Origin: Cupriavidus necator N-1
GTDB taxonomy: Bacteria; Pseudomonadota; Gammaproteobacteria; Burkholderiales; Burkholderiaceae
NCBI RefSeq assembly: GCF_000219215.1
Contig: NC_015726.1
Coordinates: 1,302,001 to 1,366,000 of the forward strand
Direction: 5' to 3'
DNA length: 64,000 nt
Positions 17,272 through 28,496 of this stretch are shown piece by piece. A program made the translations under genes and the position numbers. The first letter of the stretch is position 1. Every line of letters begins with the position of its first letter. The notes under the pieces are model-generated. The model was not told the origin of the DNA, did no database searches, and saw only the letters and a program-made list of their open reading frames with translations.

Positions 17272-18690
17272 TCAGATAACCTTGCCCGGATTCATCAGCC
17301 CCTGCGGATCGAGTGCGCCCTTGATCGCGCGCATCATGGCCAGCTCGACCTCGCTCTTGTAAAGCCGGTTTTCCTCGCGCTTGAGCTGGCCGAGCCCGTG
17401 CTCGGCGGAAATCGAGCCGTTATGCGAGCGCACGCTGTCGTGCACGATGCGGTTGACCTGGTCCTGGTGGGCCAGGAAGGCGTCATGGTCGACGCCTTCC
17501 GGCGGCGACACGTTGTAGTGCAGGTTGCCGTCGCCAAGGTGGCCGAAGGTCACCATGCGTGCGCCGGGGAAGGCGTTCTGCAGCAGCGCGTCGGTGGTCT
17601 CGATAAAGTCCGCCACACGCGACACCGGCACGGCGATATCGTGCTTGATGTTCTTGCCGTCTTCCACCTGCGCCAGCGGGATATGCTCGCGCAGGTTCCA
17701 GAAATCACGCGACTGCTGCACCGATTCCGCCACCACCGCGTCGGCGACCACGCCGGCATCGAAGGCGGCCGACATCATGGTTTCGAAGATGCCGCGCGCA
17801 TGGGCTTCGCTTTCGCTGTCGGACAGTTCCAGCAGCACCAGCTGCGGGTGGATGTCTGCGAACGGATAGCGCAGCTGCGGGAAGTGCCGCGTCACCAGCG
17901 TCATGCTGAGCGCGGACATCAGCTCGAACCCGGTCAGCATGGCGCCCGCATGCGATTGCGCGATGGCCAGTAGCGCCAGCGCGGCGCGCGGGCTCGGCAC
18001 CGCGGCCAGCGCGGTGACCGAGGCGCGTGGCAGCGGGAACAGCTTCATTACCGCGGCGGTGATGATGCCCAGCGTGCCTTCGGCGCCGATAAAAAGGTCG
18101 CGCAGGTCGTAGCCGGTGTTGTCCTTGCGCAGCCCGCGCAGGCCGTGCCAGATCTCGCCCGACGGCGTCACCACTTCCAGGCCCAGGCACAGCTCACGCG
18201 TGTTGCCGTAGCGCAGCACCGCGGTGCCGCCGGCATTGGTCGACAGGTTGCCGCCGATGGTGCAGCTGCCTTCGGCCGCCAGGCTCAGCGGAAACAGCCG
18301 GCCGTGCTCGCGCGCCACTTCCTGCAGGTGCTGCAGCACCACGCCGGTCTCGACCGTGATGGTGTTGTTGAGCGGATCCACCTGGCGGATGCGGTGCAGC
18401 CGCTGCAGCGAGACCACCACCTGGTCCTGCCCGGCCACCGGCGTGGCGCCGCCGCACAGGCCGGTGTTGCCGCCTTGCGGCACCACGGCGATCTTGTGCG
18501 CATGGCAGGCATGGACCACCTCGGCGACCTCCTCGGTGGTGCCGGGGCGCAGCACCGCCAGCGCCTCGCCGCGATAGCGCTTGCGCCAGTCGGTCAGGTA
18601 GGGCGCCTTGTCGGCTGCATCGGTCAGCACGTGCTGCGCACCCAGCGCGGCGCGGCACAGTGCGAGGAAGGAGTCTTGAGGCGAGGTCAT
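17272..18690 (-). CDS. FAD-linked oxidase (D-2-hydroxyacid dehydrogenase, GlcD/D2HGDH type)
   Basis: 472 residues. The PCMH/VAO FAD-binding half has VVPQGGNTGLCGGATP and SLAAEGSCTIGGNLSTNAGG. The C-terminal FAD-oxidase_C half has TFGHLGDGNLHYNV (metal/substrate His) and SAEHGLGQLKREEN, ending DPQGLMNPGKVI. These are the marks of D-lactate, glycolate-subunit and D-2-hydroxyglutarate dehydrogenases. It is a single polypeptide without an Fe-S domain, which favours a D-2-hydroxyglutarate-type enzyme. It lies 18 bases upstream of the DUF2069 gene on the reverse strand and converges on the amidohydrolase remnant. Confidence 0.87.
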   Translation of the reverse strand: MTSPQDSFLALCRAALGAQHVLTDAADKAPYLTDWRKRYRGEALAVLRPGTTEEVAEVVHACHAHKIAVVPQGGNTGLCGGATPVAGQDQVVVSLQRLHRIRQVDPLNNTITVETGVVLQHLQEVAREHGRLFPLSLAAEGSCTIGGNLSTNAGGTAVLRYGNTRELCLGLEVVTPSGEIWHGLRGLRKDNTGYDLRDLFIGAEGTLGIITAAVMKLFPLPRASVTALAAVPSPRAALALLAIAQSHAGAMLTGFELMSALSMTLVTRHFPQLRYPFADIHPQLVLLELSDSESEAHARGIFETMMSAAFDAGVVADAVVAESVQQSRDFWNLREHIPLAQVEDGKNIKHDIAVPVSRVADFIETTDALLQNAFPGARMVTFGHLGDGNLHYNVSPPEGVDHDAFLAHQDQVNRIVHDSVRSHNGSISAEHGLGQLKREENRLYKSEVELAMMRAIKGALDPQGLMNPGKVI

Positions 18691-18708
18691 GGCGATGGCG
18701 GAATGGGG

Positions 18709-19844
<1,136 letters not shown>

Positions 19845-19881
19845 TTATCCGTCAGAACCAGATCCAGGAGGTCGTTTGCGC

Positions 19882-21228
19882 ATGATTGGACCCCGCGTTG
19901 CCCGCCTGCGCCGGGAATGGAACCTGCAGAAGGTACGCGCCCTGGCGCGCTATGCACTGCGCCGCGCCGGCGAAGACCGGCTGCCGCAGGTCTCGGCCAG
20001 CCTGACCTTCACCACCGTGCTGGCCGTGGTGCCGGTGCTGACGGTGGCGTTCGCGCTGCTGGCCGCGTTCCCGGTGTTCCGCGACTTCCGCAACGCCATC
20101 GAGTCGTTCCTGTTCCAGAACCTGATCCCCGGCAACGTCAGTGAATCGATCCAGCGCTACCTCGGCATGTTCGCCAAGAGCGCGCGCGGGCTGACCGCAA
20201 TGGGCCTGGGCGGACTGATGGTCACCTCGGTGCTGACCATGCTGACCGTGGAAGATGCGCTCAATGCGATCTGGCGCGTCAAGCAGCGCCGCCCGCTGGC
20301 GCAGCGGGTGCTGGTGTTCTGGGCGGTGCTGACCTTCGGGCCGGTGCTGATCGGCGCGAGCCTGTCGATCAGCTCTTACCTGATCTCGGTCTCGGCGGGC
20401 TATGTCGGCACCATGCCGGTGGGGCTGGGGCTGCTGGTGGGCGCAACGCCGGTGCTGCTGTCGGCGCTGGCCTTTGCCTTCCTGTACACGGCGGTGCCCA
20501 ATGCCTATGTCGAATGGCGCGATGCCATCGTGGCGGGCCTGGTGGCGGCGATCGCGTTCGAGTTTGCCAAGCGCGGCTTCGGCTATTTCATCACGCATAT
20601 CCCGACTTACACGGCGGTCTACGGCACCTTCGCGGCGCTGCCCATCTTCCTGCTCTGGATCTACCTGAGCTGGCTGGTGACGCTGCTGGGTGCGACCATC
20701 GCCGCCAACCTGCCGGTGATCCGGCAGGGCTACTGGCGCCGCCGCACCTTTGCCGGCAGCGAGTTCTTCGACGCGCTGGGCGTGCTGCTGCTGCTCTACC
20801 GCGCGCGCGACGAAGTGCCGCGCAGCGTCGGCGAACTGGACCTTGGCCGCAAGCTGCGGGTTGAGGCCGACTACCTGTCGGGCCTGCTGGGCAAGCTCAA
20901 GGCCTTGCACCTGATCGGACGCCTGCAGCAGGAGCGTGGCCAGGCCCACTGGGCGCTGCTGTGCGATCCGTCGCAGGTGACGCTGCGGACGTTGCATGAC
21001 CGGTTGGTGCTGAACCTGCCGCGGCTGCCGCGCACGGCGCTTGCGCAGCAGCTTCGCGGCGCCGATGCGCTCAAGTCGATTCTGGACAATCCGCAGCTGG
21101 ACCAGACGCTGGAGGCGGTGTTCCGGCAGCAGCCGGCCGATCTGCCGCCGACTGAAGGAGATGGGGGGAGCCATCTGCAGCGGCGCACGCTGGAAGTGGT
21201 GCCGCCGGGCTGGCATGGGCAGGTGTAA
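19882..21228 (+). CDS. YihY/ribonuclease BN-like inner-membrane protein
   Basis: 448 residues from ATG 19882; AGGAGG ends 10 bases upstream, and a TTG at 19876 is an alternative. The family start RAGEDRLPQVSASLTFTTVLAVVPVLTV is followed by about six transmembrane helices, with TAVYGTFAALPIFLLWIYLSWLVTLLGA typical of YihY. A C-terminal cytoplasmic tail of about 140 residues follows. Once called RNase BN, the family is not a ribonuclease; its role in the envelope is unsettled. No operon partner is evident. Confidence 0.88.
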   Translation: MIGPRVARLRREWNLQKVRALARYALRRAGEDRLPQVSASLTFTTVLAVVPVLTVAFALLAAFPVFRDFRNAIESFLFQNLIPGNVSESIQRYLGMFAKSARGLTAMGLGGLMVTSVLTMLTVEDALNAIWRVKQRRPLAQRVLVFWAVLTFGPVLIGASLSISSYLISVSAGYVGTMPVGLGLLVGATPVLLSALAFAFLYTAVPNAYVEWRDAIVAGLVAAIAFEFAKRGFGYFITHIPTYTAVYGTFAALPIFLLWIYLSWLVTLLGATIAANLPVIRQGYWRRRTFAGSEFFDALGVLLLLYRARDEVPRSVGELDLGRKLRVEADYLSGLLGKLKALHLIGRLQQERGQAHWALLCDPSQVTLRTLHDRLVLNLPRLPRTALAQQLRGADALKSILDNPQLDQTLEAVFRQQPADLPPTEGDGGSHLQRRTLEVVPPGWHGQV

Positions 21229-21260
21229 GGCCCGGGCCAGCCCGGCGACAGTGAAGTTGC

Positions 21261-21578
21261 CTAGAACGGAATCTTGCCCCGCCAGATATCGGCATACATC
21301 ACCCAGTCTCCCATCAGGCTGTAAAGCGGATGCCGGAACGTCGCCGGCCGGTTCTTCTCGAAACCAAAGTGCCCGACCCAGGCAAAGGCGTAACCTGCCA
21401 GCACAGCGGCCAGCAGCCACCACGCATTGCCGGTAACCACCAGCGCCACCAGACACAGCAGCGCCACCGTCGACCCGGCAAAATGCAGCCGCCGGCAGGT
21501 ACGGTTCTGGTGTTCGGCCAGGTAGTAGGGATAAAAGGCCGCGAAGTTTTCGAACTCGCGCGCGCGGGCGTGGGCCAT
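21261..21578 (-). CDS. DUF962/Mpo1-like membrane protein
   Basis: 105 residues from ATG 21578 with CCGGAG 6-11 bases upstream. It shows FAAFYPYYLAEHQNRTCRRLHFAGS, then two hydrophobic hairpins and WVGHFGFEKNRPATFRHPLYS, which are the conserved elements of Mpo1/YGL010w-like proteins. The yeast member is a dioxygenase in alpha-oxidation of 2-hydroxy fatty acids, with iron ligated by conserved histidines; His residues at the same landmarks (EHQNR, HFAGS, GHFG, RHPL) are present here. It converges on the YihY gene. Confidence 0.8.
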   Translation of the reverse strand: MAHARAREFENFAAFYPYYLAEHQNRTCRRLHFAGSTVALLCLVALVVTGNAWWLLAAVLAGYAFAWVGHFGFEKNRPATFRHPLYSLMGDWVMYADIWRGKIPF

Positions 21579-21680
21579 GGCTGTCTCCGGCAGGTCTTGT
21601 TTTGTGCAGTGTAGACCTTCTGCGCAGAGGTGCCGGGAGGCTGGCCGCCGGCGTGGCCGGCCAGCCATCTGCGGCCAGGC

Positions 21681-22505
21681 TTAGCCGGCCGCGACCACCT
21701 TGCGCGCAAACGCCGCCAGCGCGTCCAGCACTTCATCCGGGCGTTCGCCCATCAGCGCGTGGCCGCACGGGACCGTGACCAGGCTCGCCTTGGTCATCTT
21801 GCCGGCCAACGCCTGGGCCGCCTTGGGCGACGTCATCATGTCCTTGGTGCCGGTGATGAAGAGCGCGGGGCAGGCGACCGCGGCCGCGGCCTCTTCGCCA
21901 TGGGCGTAGGCATTGCAGGCCGAGAAGTCATTGTGGAACACATGGGCCTGCGGGTTGTTGCGCGACACGCGCTCCATCAGCCGCTGGCTGCCGCCGTGCA
22001 TCCACGCGCCCGGCCCGGGCGAAGACGGCTTGTTGGCCAGGCTCGAATGCGACCAGGTGTTGACCATGGCGATGGCCTCGCCCTCGCGGTTGAGCGAAGC
22101 GTCCAGCAGCGCGTCCGAGACCTTCATCGGGTAAGCCGTGGCCAGCAGGCCGATGCCGCGCACGGCCTGCGCATGCCGCGCCGCGCATTCCAGCGCGATC
22201 AGCGAGCCCATGCTGTGGCCGAACACGAAGGCCGGCGCCTTCACGCCGGCGGCCGCCACCAGCGCCATGACCCAGTCGGCCATGGCCTCGACGGTGGCCA
22301 GCGGCGCGCCCTTGCTGCGGTTGTGGCCCGGCAGGTCCACCGCCAGCACCGAGAAGCCGTGGTTGGCAAACCAGCGCGTCTGCAGGGCCCACACGCTGTG
22401 GTCGTTCTGCGCGCCGTGGACAAACACGGCACAGGGCAGGGCGGGATCGAAGGGTTTGCCGCCGGTATAGGCGTAGGCCGGCTGGCCTGCAATGGTCAGT
22501 TCCAT
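21681..22505 (-). CDS. alpha/beta-hydrolase
   Basis: 274 residues with the alpha/beta-hydrolase marks: oxyanion FVHGAQNDHSVW, nucleophile elbow FGHSMGSL (Ser), acid region FITGTKDMMTSP and the C-terminal His in VPCGHALMGERPDEV. The start ATG overlaps the stop of metY by one base (TGATG), so the two are coupled. The substrate is not evident. Position suggests an accessory ester hydrolase rather than homoserine O-acetyltransferase, which is longer and has a different elbow. Confidence 0.85.
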   Translation of the reverse strand: MELTIAGQPAYAYTGGKPFDPALPCAVFVHGAQNDHSVWALQTRWFANHGFSVLAVDLPGHNRSKGAPLATVEAMADWVMALVAAAGVKAPAFVFGHSMGSLIALECAARHAQAVRGIGLLATAYPMKVSDALLDASLNREGEAIAMVNTWSHSSLANKPSSPGPGAWMHGGSQRLMERVSRNNPQAHVFHNDFSACNAYAHGEEAAAAVACPALFITGTKDMMTSPKAAQALAGKMTKASLVTVPCGHALMGERPDEVLDALAAFARKVVAAG

Positions 22506-23815
22506 CAGGCTTGCCCTCCCTTGCCGCTCATGGCCTTTTCGGCCGCCTTCAGGCCGCGCTTGAGATCGTCGATCAGGTCATCCGGGTCTTCCAGCCCGAT
22601 CGACAGCCGGATCGTGCCCTCGGTGATGCCGGCCGACTGCAGCGCCGCCGCGTCCATGCGGAAGTGCGTGGTCGAAGCCGGGTGGATCACCAGCGAGCGT
22701 GCGTCGCCCACGTTGGCCAGGTGCGAGAACAGCGACATGCTCTCGATAAAGCGCTGGCCGGCCACGCGGTTGCCCTTCAGGTTGAAGCTGAACACCGCGC
22801 CGCAGCCGCGCGGCAGCAGGCGCTTGGCCAGTTCGTAGTCAGGGTGCGATTCCAGTTCCGGGTAGGACACCGATTCCACCATCGGGTGCGAGACCAGGAA
22901 CTGCACCACCTTGCGAGTGTTGTCGACATGCCGGCTCATGCGCAGCGGCAGCGTCTCCACGCCCTGCAGCAGCTGCCAGGCGGCCATCGGGTTCATGCAG
23001 GCACCGAAGTCGCGCAGGCCCTCGCGGCGCGCGCGCAGCAGGAAGGGCGCCACCGTGCTTTCCTCGGTGAACACCATGTTGTGGAAGCCCTCGTACGGCT
23101 CGGACAGCTCCGGGAAGCGCCCGGAGGCCTCGAAGTCGAAGGTGCCGCCTTCGACCAGCACGCCGCCGATGGTGGTGCCGTGGCCGCCCAGGAACTTGGT
23201 GGCCGAATGGTAGAGCAGGCCGGCGCCGTGGTCGAACGGGCGCAGCAGGTAGGGCGTGGTGAAGGTGGAATCCACCAGCAACGGGATGCCGTTGTCCTGG
23301 CCCAGTTGCGCCAGCGTCGGGATGTCCAGCACGTCCAGTCCCGGGTTGCCCAGGGTCTCGCCGAACAGCAGCCGGGTATTGGGCCGGATCGCCGCGCGCC
23401 AGGCGTCGATGTCGCGCGCCTTGACAAAGGTGGTCTCGATGCCGAAGCGGCGCAGAGTGTAGTGCAGCAAGTTGTGCGAGCCGCCATACAGTGCCGACGA
23501 GGCCACCACGTGCGAGCCCGCGCCCATCAGAGTGGCCACCGCCAGGTGCAGCGCGGCCTGGCCCGAGGCCGTGGCGATGGCGCCGGCGCCGTTCTCCAGC
23601 GCGGCGATGCGCTCTTCGAGCACGGCCACGGTGGGGTTGGAAATACGAGAGTAGACGTGCCCCGCGCGCTCCATGTTGAACAGCGACGCGGCGTGCTCGC
23701 TGTCGCGGAACACGAAGGACGTGGTCAGGTGGATAGGGGTGGCGCGGGCCCCGGTGGCGGGGTCTGGCGCGGCGCCGGCGTGCAGCGCAAGCGTGTCGAA
23801 TCGGGTTCCGGACAT
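22505..23815 (-). CDS. metY: O-acetylhomoserine sulfhydrylase (PLP, Cys/Met metabolism)
   Basis: 436 residues from ATG 23815; the frame is open upstream, but family members start MSGTRFDTLALHAG. PLP-enzyme marks: YSRISNPTVAVLEERIAALE, ASSALYGGSHNLL, and the Schiff-base lysine in HSATKFLGGHGTTIGG, with FSFNLKG and the C-terminal RLSIGLEDPDDLIDDL. The length and lysine region fit MetY (O-acetylhomoserine plus sulfide to homocysteine) better than the shorter MetZ/MetB. It is translationally coupled to the downstream hydrolase. Confidence 0.9.
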   Translation of the reverse strand: MSGTRFDTLALHAGAAPDPATGARATPIHLTTSFVFRDSEHAASLFNMERAGHVYSRISNPTVAVLEERIAALENGAGAIATASGQAALHLAVATLMGAGSHVVASSALYGGSHNLLHYTLRRFGIETTFVKARDIDAWRAAIRPNTRLLFGETLGNPGLDVLDIPTLAQLGQDNGIPLLVDSTFTTPYLLRPFDHGAGLLYHSATKFLGGHGTTIGGVLVEGGTFDFEASGRFPELSEPYEGFHNMVFTEESTVAPFLLRARREGLRDFGACMNPMAAWQLLQGVETLPLRMSRHVDNTRKVVQFLVSHPMVESVSYPELESHPDYELAKRLLPRGCGAVFSFNLKGNRVAGQRFIESMSLFSHLANVGDARSLVIHPASTTHFRMDAAALQSAGITEGTIRLSIGLEDPDDLIDDLKRGLKAAEKAMSGKGGQA

Positions 23816-24054
23816 GGTCGGTCGGCCTTGAGTTGTCTCCGGCCAGCATCGTAGCACCGTGCGCCCGCCGACGCCCGCAAACCGGCCTCCCGCTTTACTT
23901 TGACGGCGGGTTTGGGCTAGGATCGGCCAACGGGGCGCTACGATGCAGAGTGCGCCCGCACACCCATAGACAGATAACAATGTGACCGGTATCGCCCCCT
24001 GTGCCCCCGGCCGGAGCGATGCCCTCAGTTTGAGCGCAGGCAGCGGAGACCAAC

Positions 24055-24501
24055 ATGAAAGTCAGCGACATCCTCCAGATCAAGGGCAATACGCTCTATA
24101 CCGTGACGCCTGACACCTCCTTGCTGGTAGCCGTCCACACCATGGCCGAGCACGATATCGGCTCGCTGGTGGTGATGGAATACGGCGACCTGGTCGGCAT
24201 GCTGACCTTCCGCGAGATCATCGAGACGCTGGCCCGAAATAATGGCAACGTCGGCAGCACCAGCATCCGCAAGGTGATGGACGATGCGCCGCTGACCTGC
24301 ACCATGGAGACCGACGTCAACGAGGTCCGCCGCATGATGCTGGAACGTCACACCCGCTACCTGCCGGTGCTCGACAACCGCACGCTGATGGGCGTGATTT
24401 CCTTCTACGACGTCGCCAAGGCCGTAGTCGAGGACCAGAGCTTCGAGAACAAGATGCTCAAGGCCTATATCCGCGACTGGCCGGAAGAGCGCGCCGAGTA
24501 A
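24055..24501 (+). CDS. CBS-pair domain protein
   Basis: 148 residues made almost entirely of two CBS motifs: GNTLYTVTPDTSLLVAVHTMAEHD... VGMLTFREIIETL, and CTMETDVNEVRRMMLERHTRYLPVLD... MGVISFYDVAKAV. CBS pairs bind adenine nucleotides and act as energy sensors; no effector domain is present. It is a stand-alone gene between metY (divergent) and the MFS-PlsC gene. Confidence 0.87.
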   Translation: MKVSDILQIKGNTLYTVTPDTSLLVAVHTMAEHDIGSLVVMEYGDLVGMLTFREIIETLARNNGNVGSTSIRKVMDDAPLTCTMETDVNEVRRMMLERHTRYLPVLDNRTLMGVISFYDVAKAVVEDQSFENKMLKAYIRDWPEERAE

Positions 24502-24651
24502 TTGCGCCGGGCCGCCCGGGCTGAAGCTTCCTTCGGAAATACCCTCGGTTGGCGCCACGGGGCCGTGGCGGGGTGGCGGCCGAACCCCGGCTCCGGCACA
24601 CTAGCCGGCGTTCCCATTTCGGCGGCGGTCCCCTGACCGACCGGCCCATCC

Positions 24652-26550
24652 ATGAGCCAACACAGCCAGTTCCGACTGCTCGGCCTGCGCCGCTTCGCCC
24701 CGTTCTTCTGGACCCAGTTCCTTGGGGCGATGAACGACAACGTCTTCAAGGTCGCCTTCACCTCGCTGGTGACTTACCACACGGCACTGTTCGAGGGCGT
24801 GGACGCGCGCAGCGCGGCCTTTCTGATCTCGGCCATCTTTATCGCGCCGTTCGTGCTGTTTTCGGCCACCAGCGGGCAGATCGCCGACAAGCTGGAGAAG
24901 TCGCGCCTGATCCGGCTGGTCAAGTCGCTGGAAATCGCCATCATGGTGCTGGGCCTGGCCGGCTTTGCCTGGCACAGCGCGCCGCTGCTGTACGCCGGCA
25001 CCTTCCTGATGGGGCTGCATTCCACGCTATTCGGCCCGGTCAAGTTTGCCTACCTGCCGCAGCACCTGGATGAAAGCGAGCTGGTCGGCGGCAACGGGAT
25101 GGTGGAGATGGGCACCTTTGTCGCGATCCTGATCGGGACGCTGATCGGCGGCGAACTGGCCGGGCTTCAGCAGGGCGGCACGATCGTGGGGCCGATGTAC
25201 GTGGGCGCGGTGTGCGTGGTGATCGCGGTGGCGGGGCGGCTGGTGTCGGGCCGCATCCCGGTCTCGCCGGCGCCGCAGCCGGACCTGCGCATCAACTGGA
25301 ACCCGTTCTCCGAGACCTGGCGCAACCTGGTGCTGGCGCGCGGCAACCGCACGGTATTCCTGAGCCTGCTCGGCATTTCGTGGTTGTGGTTCCTGGGCGC
25401 CACCTTCCTGACCTCGTTCTTCAGCTATGCCAAGGATGTGCTGGGCGGCGACCAGAACGTGGTGACGCTGCTGCTGGCGGTGTTCTCGCTGGGCATCGGC
25501 ACCGGTTCACTGCTGTGCGAGCGCTTGTCCGGGCGCCATGTCGAGATCGGCCTGGTGCCGTTCGGCTCGATCGGCATGACAGTGTTCGCAGTCGACCTGT
25601 ACTTTGCCAGCCAGGGGCAGGCACCCGTGGCGCTGAGCGGCATCGGCGGTTTCCTGGCCGAGCCGCGCCACTGGCGCGTGCTGGTGGACCTGTTCTTGCT
25701 GGCCATGTTCGGCGGGTTCTACAGCGTGCCGCTGTACGCGCTGATCCAGAGCCGCAGCGCACCCACGCACCGCGCCCGCATCATCGCCGCCAACAACATT
25801 CTGAACAGCTTCTTCATGATTGCCGCTTCGCTGCTGGGCGTGGCGATGACGCGGGCGGGCTACAGCATCCCGCAGCTGTTCCTGGTGGTGGGGCTGCTCA
25901 ATGCGGTGGTGGCGGTCTACATCTACTCGCTGGTGCCGGAATTCCTGCTGCGCTTTATCGCGTGGATCCTGGTCCATACCCTCTACCGGCTGCGCCGCGT
26001 CAACGCCGAGCGCATTCCCGCCGACGGCCCGGCCGTGCTGGTCTGCAACCACGTCAGCTTTGCCGACGCAGTGGTGCTGATGGCCTGCAGCCCGCGCCCG
26101 GTGCGCTTCCTGATGGACCACAACATCTTCAGGGTGCCGCTGCTGTCGTGGTTCTTCCGCCAGGCCCGGGCGATCCCGATCGCGCCGGCGCACGAGAATC
26201 CGGACATGCTCAAGCGTGCCTATGACAGCGTGGCGCAGGCGCTGGACGAGGGGGATCTGGTCTGCATCTTCCCCGAAGGCAAGATCACCGCCACCGGCGA
26301 GATCAACCCGTTCAAGCAGGGCGTGCAGCAGATCATCCGGCGCACGCCGGTGCCGGTGGTGCCGATGGCGCTGCGCGGGCTGTGGGGCAGCTTCTTCTCG
26401 CGCAAGGGGGCACCGGCGATGTCGCGGCCGTTCCGGCGCGGCATCCTGAACCGGCTGGAGCTGGTGGTGGGCGAGCCCGTGCCGCCCGAGGCCGCCACCC
26501 CGGAGGGGCTGCAGCAGATGGTGCAGGCCCTGCGCGGCGACTGGCGCTAA
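24652..26550 (+). CDS. MFS lysophospholipid transporter fused to PlsC acyltransferase
   Basis: 632 residues. Residues 1 to about 410 form an LplT-like MFS transporter ([27 protein letters not shown], multiple transmembrane helices). About residues 430-630 are a PlsC acyltransferase: [13 protein letters not shown] (H-x4-D) and [19 protein letters not shown]. Such proteins flip and reacylate lysophospholipids at the inner membrane. The third, acyl-ACP-synthetase domain found in three-part LplT-Aas fusions is absent, so the acyl donor must come from elsewhere. ATG 24652 suits the family start. Confidence 0.87.
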   Translation: MSQHSQFRLLGLRRFAPFFWTQFLGAMNDNVFKVAFTSLVTYHTALFEGVDARSAAFLISAIFIAPFVLFSATSGQIADKLEKSRLIRLVKSLEIAIMVLGLAGFAWHSAPLLYAGTFLMGLHSTLFGPVKFAYLPQHLDESELVGGNGMVEMGTFVAILIGTLIGGELAGLQQGGTIVGPMYVGAVCVVIAVAGRLVSGRIPVSPAPQPDLRINWNPFSETWRNLVLARGNRTVFLSLLGISWLWFLGATFLTSFFSYAKDVLGGDQNVVTLLLAVFSLGIGTGSLLCERLSGRHVEIGLVPFGSIGMTVFAVDLYFASQGQAPVALSGIGGFLAEPRHWRVLVDLFLLAMFGGFYSVPLYALIQSRSAPTHRARIIAANNILNSFFMIAASLLGVAMTRAGYSIPQLFLVVGLLNAVVAVYIYSLVPEFLLRFIAWILVHTLYRLRRVNAERIPADGPAVLVCNHVSFADAVVLMACSPRPVRFLMDHNIFRVPLLSWFFRQARAIPIAPAHENPDMLKRAYDSVAQALDEGDLVCIFPEGKITATGEINPFKQGVQQIIRRTPVPVVPMALRGLWGSFFSRKGAPAMSRPFRRGILNRLELVVGEPVPPEAATPEGLQQMVQALRGDWR

Positions 26551-26577
26551 ATCCGTTGTGCGGAACCCGAATCCACA

Positions 26578-27300
26578 ATGATCACGCTCTATACCTTTGG
26601 CCCCGCCTTCGGGCTGCCCGACGCCAGCCCCTTCGTCACCAAGGCCGAGATGCTGCTCAAGCTGGCCGGCCTGCCTTACCAGGCGCGCCGCGGCAGCCTG
26701 CGGCGCGCGCCCAAGGGCAAGCTGCCCTACCTGGACGACATGGGCCGGATCGTGGCGGATTCCACCATGATCCGCTGGCATATCGAGAAGACCTACCACA
26801 TCGACTTCGACGCCGGCCTGAGCGCGGCCGAGCGCGGCATCGCCTGGGCCGCCGAGAAGCTGATGGAAGACCACCTGTACTGGGCGGTGGCGCGGGTGCG
26901 CTGGCTGGACCAGGCCAACTTCGACAAGGGGCCGGCCCAGTTCTTCCGCGGCGTGCCGGCGCCGGTGCGCGGCCTGGCCGAGCGGCTGGTGCGCTACAAG
27001 GTGCGCAAGACGCTGTGGGGGCAGGGGCTGGGCCGGCACAGCGAAGAAGACCTGGTGGCGCTGGCCAGCAAGGGCGTGACCTCGATTGCCGACATCCTGG
27101 GCGACAAGCCCTACCTGATGGGCAACGCGCCATGCGGGGCCGACGCCACGCTGTTTGCCTTTGCCGGCAGCCTGCTGTGCCCCGTATTCGACACTCCGAT
27201 CCGCACCGCGGCCGAGGGGCATGCCAACCTGGTGGCCTATATGGAGCGGATGCGCGCCGAGTTCTACCCCGAACTGGTGCTGGCAAGCGCCGCCGCCTGA
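26578..27300 (+). CDS. glutathione S-transferase family protein
   Basis: 240 residues, starting 27 bases after the MFS-PlsC gene. The N-terminal thioredoxin-like part is [33 protein letters not shown], with [26 protein letters not shown] (the glutathione-binding cis-Pro and DS region). The helical C-terminal half has [26 protein letters not shown]. It matches the metaxin-like/FAEES class seen in proteobacteria. The substrate is unknown; detoxification or a lipid-related role is possible. Confidence 0.85.
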   Translation: MITLYTFGPAFGLPDASPFVTKAEMLLKLAGLPYQARRGSLRRAPKGKLPYLDDMGRIVADSTMIRWHIEKTYHIDFDAGLSAAERGIAWAAEKLMEDHLYWAVARVRWLDQANFDKGPAQFFRGVPAPVRGLAERLVRYKVRKTLWGQGLGRHSEEDLVALASKGVTSIADILGDKPYLMGNAPCGADATLFAFAGSLLCPVFDTPIRTAAEGHANLVAYMERMRAEFYPELVLASAAA

Positions 27301-27374
27301 GCCTGTCGGGCCGCCCGAGGCCCGCCATTGGCCTTACAATGGAAACCTTCCCCAATTCCTGTGCGGTTTCCATC

Positions 27375-28484
27375 ATGTCCGGCAACACCCTTGGCCTGCT
27401 TTTCACTGTTACCACCTTCGGCGAATCGCACGGGCCCGCCATCGGCGCGGTGGTGGACGGCTGCCCGCCGGGCATGGCGCTGACCGAGGCCGACATCCAG
27501 GGCGACCTGGACCGCCGCCGGCCCGGCACCTCGCGCCACGTCACGCAGCGCCAGGAAGCCGATCAGGTCGAGATCCTGTCCGGCGTGTTCGAGGGCAAGA
27601 CCACTGGCACCCCGATCTGCCTGCTGATCCGCAATACCGACCAGCGCAGCAAGGACTACGGCAATATCGTCGAGACCTTCCGCCCGGGCCATGCCGACTA
27701 CACCTACTGGCAGAAGTACGGCATCCGCGACCATCGCGGCGGCGGCCGCTCGTCGGCGCGCCTGACCGCGCCGGTGGTGGCGGCCGGGGCGGTGGCCAAG
27801 AAGTGGCTGCGCGAAAAGTACGGCACCGAGATCCGGGGCTACATGTCGCAGCTGGGCGAAATCGCCGTGCCGTTCACGGACTGGTCGCATGTGCCGCAGA
27901 ACCCGTTCTTCGCGGCCAATGCCGACGTCATCCCTGAACTGGAAACCTATATGGACGCGCTGCGCCGCGACGGCGACTCCGTCGGCGCACGCATCGAGGT
28001 GGTGGCCAGCAACGTGCCGGTGGGCCTGGGCGAGCCGCTGTTCGACAGGCTCGACGCCGACATTGCCCACGCCATGATGGGCATCAACGCGGTCAAGGGC
28101 GTGGAGATCGGCGCCGGCTTCGACAGCGTGGCCCAGCGCGGCAGCGTCCATGGCGACGAGCTGACCGCCGAGGGCTTCCGCACCAACAATTCCGGCGGCG
28201 TGCTGGGCGGTATCTCCACCGGCCAGGACGTCACGGTGTCGCTGGCGATCAAGCCGACGTCTTCCATCCGCACCCCGCGCGAATCGATCGACAAGGCCGG
28301 CAATGCCGCCACCGTCGAGACCTTCGGCCGCCACGACCCGTGCGTGGGCATCCGCGCCACGCCGATCGCCGAGGCCATGCTGGCGCTGGTGCTGATCGAC
28401 CACGCCCTGCGCCACCGCGCCCAGTGCGGCGACGTCAAGGTCGATACGCCGCGCATTCCCGCGCAGGCCGGCCAGACGCCTTGA
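27375..28484 (+). CDS. aroC: chorismate synthase
   Basis: 369 residues from ATG 27375 ([20 protein letters not shown]); the longer open frame upstream crosses the GST gene and is not used. Signatures: [37 protein letters not shown], the FMN/phosphate site [15 protein letters not shown], and [17 protein letters not shown]. It converts EPSP to chorismate with reduced FMN, the last common step to aromatic amino acids. It follows the GST by 74 bases and is followed 12 bases later by an MFS gene. Confidence 0.97.
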   Translation: MSGNTLGLLFTVTTFGESHGPAIGAVVDGCPPGMALTEADIQGDLDRRRPGTSRHVTQRQEADQVEILSGVFEGKTTGTPICLLIRNTDQRSKDYGNIVETFRPGHADYTYWQKYGIRDHRGGGRSSARLTAPVVAAGAVAKKWLREKYGTEIRGYMSQLGEIAVPFTDWSHVPQNPFFAANADVIPELETYMDALRRDGDSVGARIEVVASNVPVGLGEPLFDRLDADIAHAMMGINAVKGVEIGAGFDSVAQRGSVHGDELTAEGFRTNNSGGVLGGISTGQDVTVSLAIKPTSSIRTPRESIDKAGNAATVETFGRHDPCVGIRATPIAEAMLALVLIDHALRHRAQCGDVKVDTPRIPAQAGQTP

Positions 28485-28496
28485 TCTGACCTCGCG

